Assembly (NCBI GenBank): GCA_027077185.1
Contig: JALTGJ010000254.1
Location: 1-9,971, forward strand
Length of the DNA: 9,971 nucleotides
From: Spirochaetales bacterium
Lineage (GTDB): Bacteria; Spirochaetota; Spirochaetia; B11-G9
Reading direction: 5' to 3'
Shown: positions 7,024 to 9,971 of the stretch, in pieces
Layout of the letters: each line of letters begins with the position of its first letter
Numbering within the stretch: the first letter of the stretch is position 1
Position numbers and translations under genes: made by a program
Notes under the pieces: model-generated
The model's database searches: none
What the model saw: the letters and a program-made list of their open reading frames with translations, nothing else
Told to the model about the DNA's origin: nothing

Positions 7024-7052
7024 TTGCATTTGATGTAAAATTGGTTTATAGT
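7024..7052 (+). promoter_or_regulatory. predicted promoter of the lacI-family gene
   Basis: TTGCAT (7024-7029) and TATAGT (7047-7052) are 17 nt apart. The predicted transcription start (about 7059) falls inside the operator block that begins at 7056, a classical position for repression. The leader to the ATG at 7128 would be about 70 nt. Confidence 0.6.
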
Positions 7053-7055
7053 ATT

Positions 7056-7083
7056 ATGGTAACGATACCGGTAACGTTATTTT
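7056..7083. promoter_or_regulatory. LacI-family operator block upstream of the repressor gene
   Basis: Two overlapping 16-bp matches to CCGGTAACGTTACCGG lie at 7056-7071 (13 of 16) and 7068-7083 (12 of 16), sharing CCGG with centres 12 bp apart. An additional half-site ACCGGTAA occurs at 7092-7099. CG-centred palindromes are typical LacI-family sites. The position just after the -10 predicts autorepression. Because the dyads alternate, the true centre could be AACGTT or ACCGGT. Confidence 0.7.
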
Positions 7084-7127
7084 GTATTGTAAACCGGTAA
7101 TATGCTTTAAGGTTTTTTTTGGGGTTT

Positions 7128-8132
7128 ATGACAGTAACTATCAAAGACATTGCCAGATATTCAGGAGTCTCAGTTTCAACAGTATCCAGGGTTTTGAATA
7201 AAAAACCGGATGTTAAAACCGAGACGGAATTACGGGTTCAAAATGCCATTAAAAAACTGGGTTACAGTCCAAGCAGCGTTGCCAGAGGATTGGTTCTAAA
7301 AAGGTCAAATGTTCTGGGTTTTGTGGTACCGGATATAACAAATCCTAATTTTCCTGAACTTGCACGAGGAGTTGTGGAAAAAGCAAAACAATATGGCTAT
7401 TCTGTAATATTTTTTGATACTAATCATGATAATGAAGTTGAAAAGGAGGCAATTAACCTGCTTAAAAGCAAGCAGGTTGATGGTATTATTGTCTCTTTCT
7501 CTGAAGCTAATCAGATTGAACTAAGCAAACTTAAAGAAGAAAATGTTCCTGCTGTTCAGATTTATAGAAAAAGCCCAAAGTCTGTTATCTCTACAATTGC
7601 TATAGATAATGTAGATTCAGCATATAAGGCTGTCAACTATTTATTCAGTCTGGGACACAGTAGAATAGGGCACCTTACCACTGGTGTTTCAACTCTATCC
7701 GGAGCTGAAAGACTTGAAGGATATAAAAAAGCATATAAAGATTCGGGGCTTGAGTTTAAGGAAGAGTGGATTTTTTCCGGCTCTCACTGTGCAGAAACCG
7801 GATATGAGGGAATGAATTATTTACTGGATCAGGATAAAGTTGTTACAGCAGTATTTGCTTCCCATGATCTTATGGCAGTAGGGGCCTATGAGGCTGTCTT
7901 TGACAGAGAATTGAGCATTCCGGATGATATTTCTATTGTGGGGCATGATAATATAGAGGTTTCAAGGCTGGTTCATCCAAAATTAACTACAATAGATACA
8001 TTTAAAGGTAATCTTGGGCAGGCAGGGGTTGATTTGCTCCTTGAGGAAATGGCCGGGAACAGTAGGATAAACAGGGAAGTAATTTTTAAAACCGAATTAA
8101 TAATAAGGGAATCAGCCAGGCAGATTGCCTGA
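7128..8132 (+). CDS. LacI-family transcriptional repressor
   Basis: This is a sugar-responsive DNA-binding regulator (334 aa from the ATG at 7128). The N-terminal helix-turn-helix and hinge read TVTIKDIARYSGVSVSTVSR, VLNKKPDVKTET and GYSPSSVARGL. A periplasmic-binding-protein-like effector domain follows, with NVLGFVVPDITNPNF, VDGIIV, HSRIGHLT, TAVFASHDLMAVGA, IPDDISIVGHDN and LTTIDTF. All blocks are in order and at standard length, so it looks functional. A TTG at 7119 could add three residues, but MTVTIKDIA is the usual family start. Ribosome site is weak (GGGG very close to the ATG). Operator blocks in front of this gene and of the next one suggest it represses itself and the glycohydrolase/transporter genes until an effector binds. 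The effector cannot be named. Confidence 0.95.
   Translation: MTVTIKDIARYSGVSVSTVSRVLNKKPDVKTETELRVQNAIKKLGYSPSSVARGLVLKRSNVLGFVVPDITNPNFPELARGVVEKAKQYGYSVIFFDTNHDNEVEKEAINLLKSKQVDGIIVSFSEANQIELSKLKEENVPAVQIYRKSPKSVISTIAIDNVDSAYKAVNYLFSLGHSRIGHLTTGVSTLSGAERLEGYKKAYKDSGLEFKEEWIFSGSHCAETGYEGMNYLLDQDKVVTAVFASHDLMAVGAYEAVFDRELSIPDDISIVGHDNIEVSRLVHPKLTTIDTFKGNLGQAGVDLLLEEMAGNSRINREVIFKTELIIRESARQIA
7455..7478. repeat. perfect 9-bp inverted repeat inside the lacI-family gene
   Basis: AACCTGCTT (7455-7463) and AAGCAGGTT (7470-7478) flank a 6-nt loop. It encodes ordinary family residues (NLLKSKQV), so it may be a coincidence of codon choice. Confidence 0.4.
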
Positions 8133-8152
8133 GTTAGTGAAAAAAATATTAT
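8125..8152 (+). promoter_or_regulatory. predicted promoter of the glycohydrolase/transporter operon
   Basis: TTGCCT (8125-8130), overlapping the end of the lacI-family gene, and TATTAT (8147-8152) are 16 nt apart. The expected transcription start near 8159 is immediately before the operator block at 8165, mirroring the layout at the repressor's own promoter. Confidence 0.5.
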
Positions 8153-8164
8153 TTTTGTAATAAA

Positions 8165-8192
8165 CCGGTAACGTTACCGGTAATGTTACCGG
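8165..8192. promoter_or_regulatory. tandem LacI-family operators before the glycohydrolase gene
   Basis: CCGGTAACGTTACCGG at 8165-8180 is a perfect 16-bp palindrome. A second copy at 8177-8192 differs by one base (T for C at 8184) and shares the middle CCGG, giving centres 12 bp apart. The nested TTACCGGTAA is itself palindromic. The same arrangement occurs at 7056-7083, so one repressor very likely binds both places. Confidence 0.85.
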
Positions 8193-8213
8193 AATAGCAA
8201 ACAGGAAGTGGAG

Positions 8214-9200
8214 ATGGTCAACAAACAGGTAATAGATAAACAGAAATTTACTGAGAGAGCTATTGCAACAATGATTGCTCTTGCAGTAGGAGATGCAGCA
8301 GGAGATCTTGGTAGAGATGATGCAGTCAGGCAGAAGTATGGAATTGTAAGTAAGCTGCTTCCGGAAGGAAAGAGTACGGATGATACTGAATTTACAGCCC
8401 TTTCTGCCAGGGCTCTTCTGGATTGTAAGGGTGAGTTTACAGCGCAGTTTGTTGCTGATACCTGGAGAAGATTAGTTCTTTCTGACGGTGGAGCAAAAGA
8501 AAGGGGAGGAACACCCCTGTATGGAGCTTTACATAATCTGTCTGTGGGGATGGAACCTCCTTTATCAGGACAGGATAACACCCTCAATATCGATGATGGT
8601 GCAGCAATGCGAGCTGCTCCTTTTGGTATTGCAGCTGTTGGTAATCCGAAAGAAGCCGCCCGACTTGCGGCAATTGATGCTTCAGTTAGTCATGATCATG
8701 ATGGTATATGGGCAGCAGAGGCAATAGCAGCATCTATCTCAATGGCATTGACGGGAGCTGATGTTGACCAGGTTGTTGAGGCTGGACGAAAATTTATTCC
8801 GGAAGACAGCTGGCTTGGTAGAAGAATGGTGCAGGCTATGGATCTGGTTGATTCCATAGATGATCAATATGAACTCTATGACAGACTTCATACTGATTTA
8901 TGGGCTCCCCGACATTCTGTTTCCCCTGAGGCTATTCCACAAATTTATGCTTTATATCGAATGTCAAAAGGTAATTTTAGAAAAGGATTTATTCTTGCAG
9001 CCAATTTTGGAAGAGATGCAGATACGGTTACAGCCCTTGTTCTTGCTCTGTGTGCTGCCGAAGAGGGGCTTTCTGTTATTCCGACAGAATGGGTTGATCA
9101 GGTAAGACATCCTGCTGGTGTATGCCTATCTTTTGCAAAAGATGAAGATATGTATGATTTAGGAACTCAATTAGCAGAATATGCTCTTAAACATGCTTAG
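8214..9200 (+). CDS. ADP-ribosylglycohydrolase-family protein in a sugar-transport operon
   Basis: This belongs to the DraG/ARH family (PF03747), whose characterised members use a binuclear magnesium site to cleave ADP-ribose from proteins or small molecules. From ATG 8214 (328 aa) the motifs are GDAAGD (26-31), STDDTEFTAL with metal ligands T55-D56-D57, DDGAAMRAAPFG, VSHDHDG, and GRDADTVTAL (266-275) carrying D268 and D270-T271. All key metal residues appear intact. No signal peptide or membrane segment is seen, so it is cytoplasmic. ATG 8214 is preferred over GTG 8208 because AGGA lies 7 nt before it. LacI-type operators sit directly upstream and an ABC sugar permease gene follows after 35 bp, so I infer it hydrolyses an imported glycoside, perhaps a ribosyl- or ADP-ribose-like compound, rather than reversing protein ADP-ribosylation. 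Family is sure; substrate is unknown. Confidence 0.9.
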   Translation: MVNKQVIDKQKFTERAIATMIALAVGDAAGDLGRDDAVRQKYGIVSKLLPEGKSTDDTEFTALSARALLDCKGEFTAQFVADTWRRLVLSDGGAKERGGTPLYGALHNLSVGMEPPLSGQDNTLNIDDGAAMRAAPFGIAAVGNPKEAARLAAIDASVSHDHDGIWAAEAIAASISMALTGADVDQVVEAGRKFIPEDSWLGRRMVQAMDLVDSIDDQYELYDRLHTDLWAPRHSVSPEAIPQIYALYRMSKGNFRKGFILAANFGRDADTVTALVLALCAAEEGLSVIPTEWVDQVRHPAGVCLSFAKDEDMYDLGTQLAEYALKHA

Positions 9201-9235
9201 TAATAATTAAATCAAGCTGGAAAGAGGAGGTAATA

Positions 9236-9971
9236 ATGAAAGGGAATATTCGAAAAAGAATAGTTAAAGACAGACAGATGTATCTGCTTCTTTTTCCTGT
9301 AATGTTATTTTTTGTTATTTGGCATTATATACCAATGTGGGGGGCCAGGATTGCTTTCCAGGATGTTATGTATATTGGAGCAAATAAGTGGGTAGGTCTA
9401 AAGCATTTTCAACTGCTTTTTTCTTCGCCTGTATTTTTAAAGGTTTTTATTAATACTGTTATTATCAGTTCCATGAAGATGTTTCTCATATTTCCTCTTC
9501 CAATTATTTTAGCATTTATGCTTAATGAAGTTACCAGTCATGGATTTCGAAAAAGTGTTCAAAGTGTTATTTATCTTCCTCACTTTTTATCCTGGGTTGT
9601 TATTGCAGGGTTGTTTATTTCTCTTCTGTCGTCTCCTGACGGTGCTGTAAATCAGGTTCGTATATTTTTTCATTTGGAACCCATATCATACATGACTTCA
9701 ACAAGGCATATTAGGTGGATTTTTGTTTTTTCAGAAATTTGGAGAAGTATTGGATGGGACTCCATACTGTATATTGCCGCTATTAATAGTATTGCTCCAG
9801 TATTGTATGAAGCAGCAACAATAGATGGTGCTACTCCTTTTCAGCAGGCAGTAAACATTACTCTGCCGGCAATAATTCCTACTATTATAACAGTATTTAT
9901 TCTTAATTTAGGTTTTTTTATGAATGCCGGTTTTGATCAGGTTTTTAATATGATGAATGATGCAGTTATAA
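9236..9971 (+). CDS. LplB-type ABC sugar transporter permease (3' end beyond window)
   Basis: This is an inner-membrane permease of the binding-protein-dependent carbohydrate importer class. 245 codons are visible from an ATG preceded by a very strong AGAGGAGG ribosome site at 6 nt spacing. The N-terminus has the basic stretch and first membrane helix usual for LplB-like permeases (MYLLLFPVMLFFVIW). Further helices lie around VFINTVIISS, SVIYLPHFLSWVVIAGLF, IRWIFVFSEIW and TVFILNLGFFMNAG. The cytoplasmic EAA loop is YEAATIDGA (EAA at 192-194, G198) followed by ITLPAIIPT, which docks on the ATPase. LplB-type systems usually take up oligosaccharides or glycosides with a partner permease and a lipoprotein binding protein, both presumably just downstream. 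Spacing of 35 bp from the glycohydrolase gene, without a terminator, suggests cotranscription. Confidence 0.93.
   Translation, partial: MKGNIRKRIVKDRQMYLLLFPVMLFFVIWHYIPMWGARIAFQDVMYIGANKWVGLKHFQLLFSSPVFLKVFINTVIISSMKMFLIFPLPIILAFMLNEVTSHGFRKSVQSVIYLPHFLSWVVIAGLFISLLSSPDGAVNQVRIFFHLEPISYMTSTRHIRWIFVFSEIWRSIGWDSILYIAAINSIAPVLYEAATIDGATPFQQAVNITLPAIIPTIITVFILNLGFFMNAGFDQVFNMMNDAVI

Noticed and set aside
8186..8587. A 133-codon open frame antisense to the glycohydrolase gene
   Set aside because: It overlaps a gene with clear PF03747 motifs and strong ribosome site, and its own product resembles nothing I know.

Overview
The window is AT-rich bacterial chromosome. It holds seven complete genes and two genes cut by the window edges, on both strands. 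The gene content points to a free-living spirochaete (Spirochaetales): a bacterial XPB-type helicase, a divergent PRPP synthetase, an unusual shikimate kinase, and a LacI-controlled sugar-transport locus with an LplB-type permease. This assignment is inference from gene content; no rRNA or marker gene is present to confirm it.

Left part (1-5689): the 5' end of an XPB/ERCC3-like helicase gene (minus) is divergent from a PRPP synthetase-like gene (plus). That gene meets aroC (minus) tail to tail, with the two stop codons abutting. aroK and aroC overlap by 4 bp (ATGA) and are probably translated as a coupled pair making chorismate precursors. A 66-bp repeat bounded by TAGAGA/TCTCTA separates aroK from a REC-PAS-GGDEF-EAL gene (c-di-GMP turnover, minus) and supplies that gene's stop codon. 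Three genes in this half (helicase, PRPP synthetase, c-di-GMP regulator) have sigma-70-like hexamers whose -10 box ends only about 6-8 nt before the best start codon, with no Shine-Dalgarno. This predicts leaderless mRNAs.

Middle (5690-7127): a dGTP triphosphohydrolase (dgt-like, HD superfamily) on the plus strand. It is followed by a 256-bp spacer holding a long hairpin that pairs much better as plus-strand RNA, a second small hairpin, and then the promoter of the next gene.

Right part (7024-9971): a LacI-family repressor gene, an ADP-ribosylglycohydrolase-family gene (PF03747) and the start of an LplB-type ABC permease gene. Matching 28-bp operator blocks built from CCGG and AACGTT dyads lie just downstream of the likely -10 boxes of both lacI and the glycohydrolase gene. 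This suggests one repressor controlling itself and a transport/catabolism operon. A glycohydrolase as the first gene of a sugar-uptake operon is the most interesting biology here: it probably acts on an imported glycoside rather than on ADP-ribosylated protein. The window ends before solute-binding proteins or other enzymes that could name the substrate.
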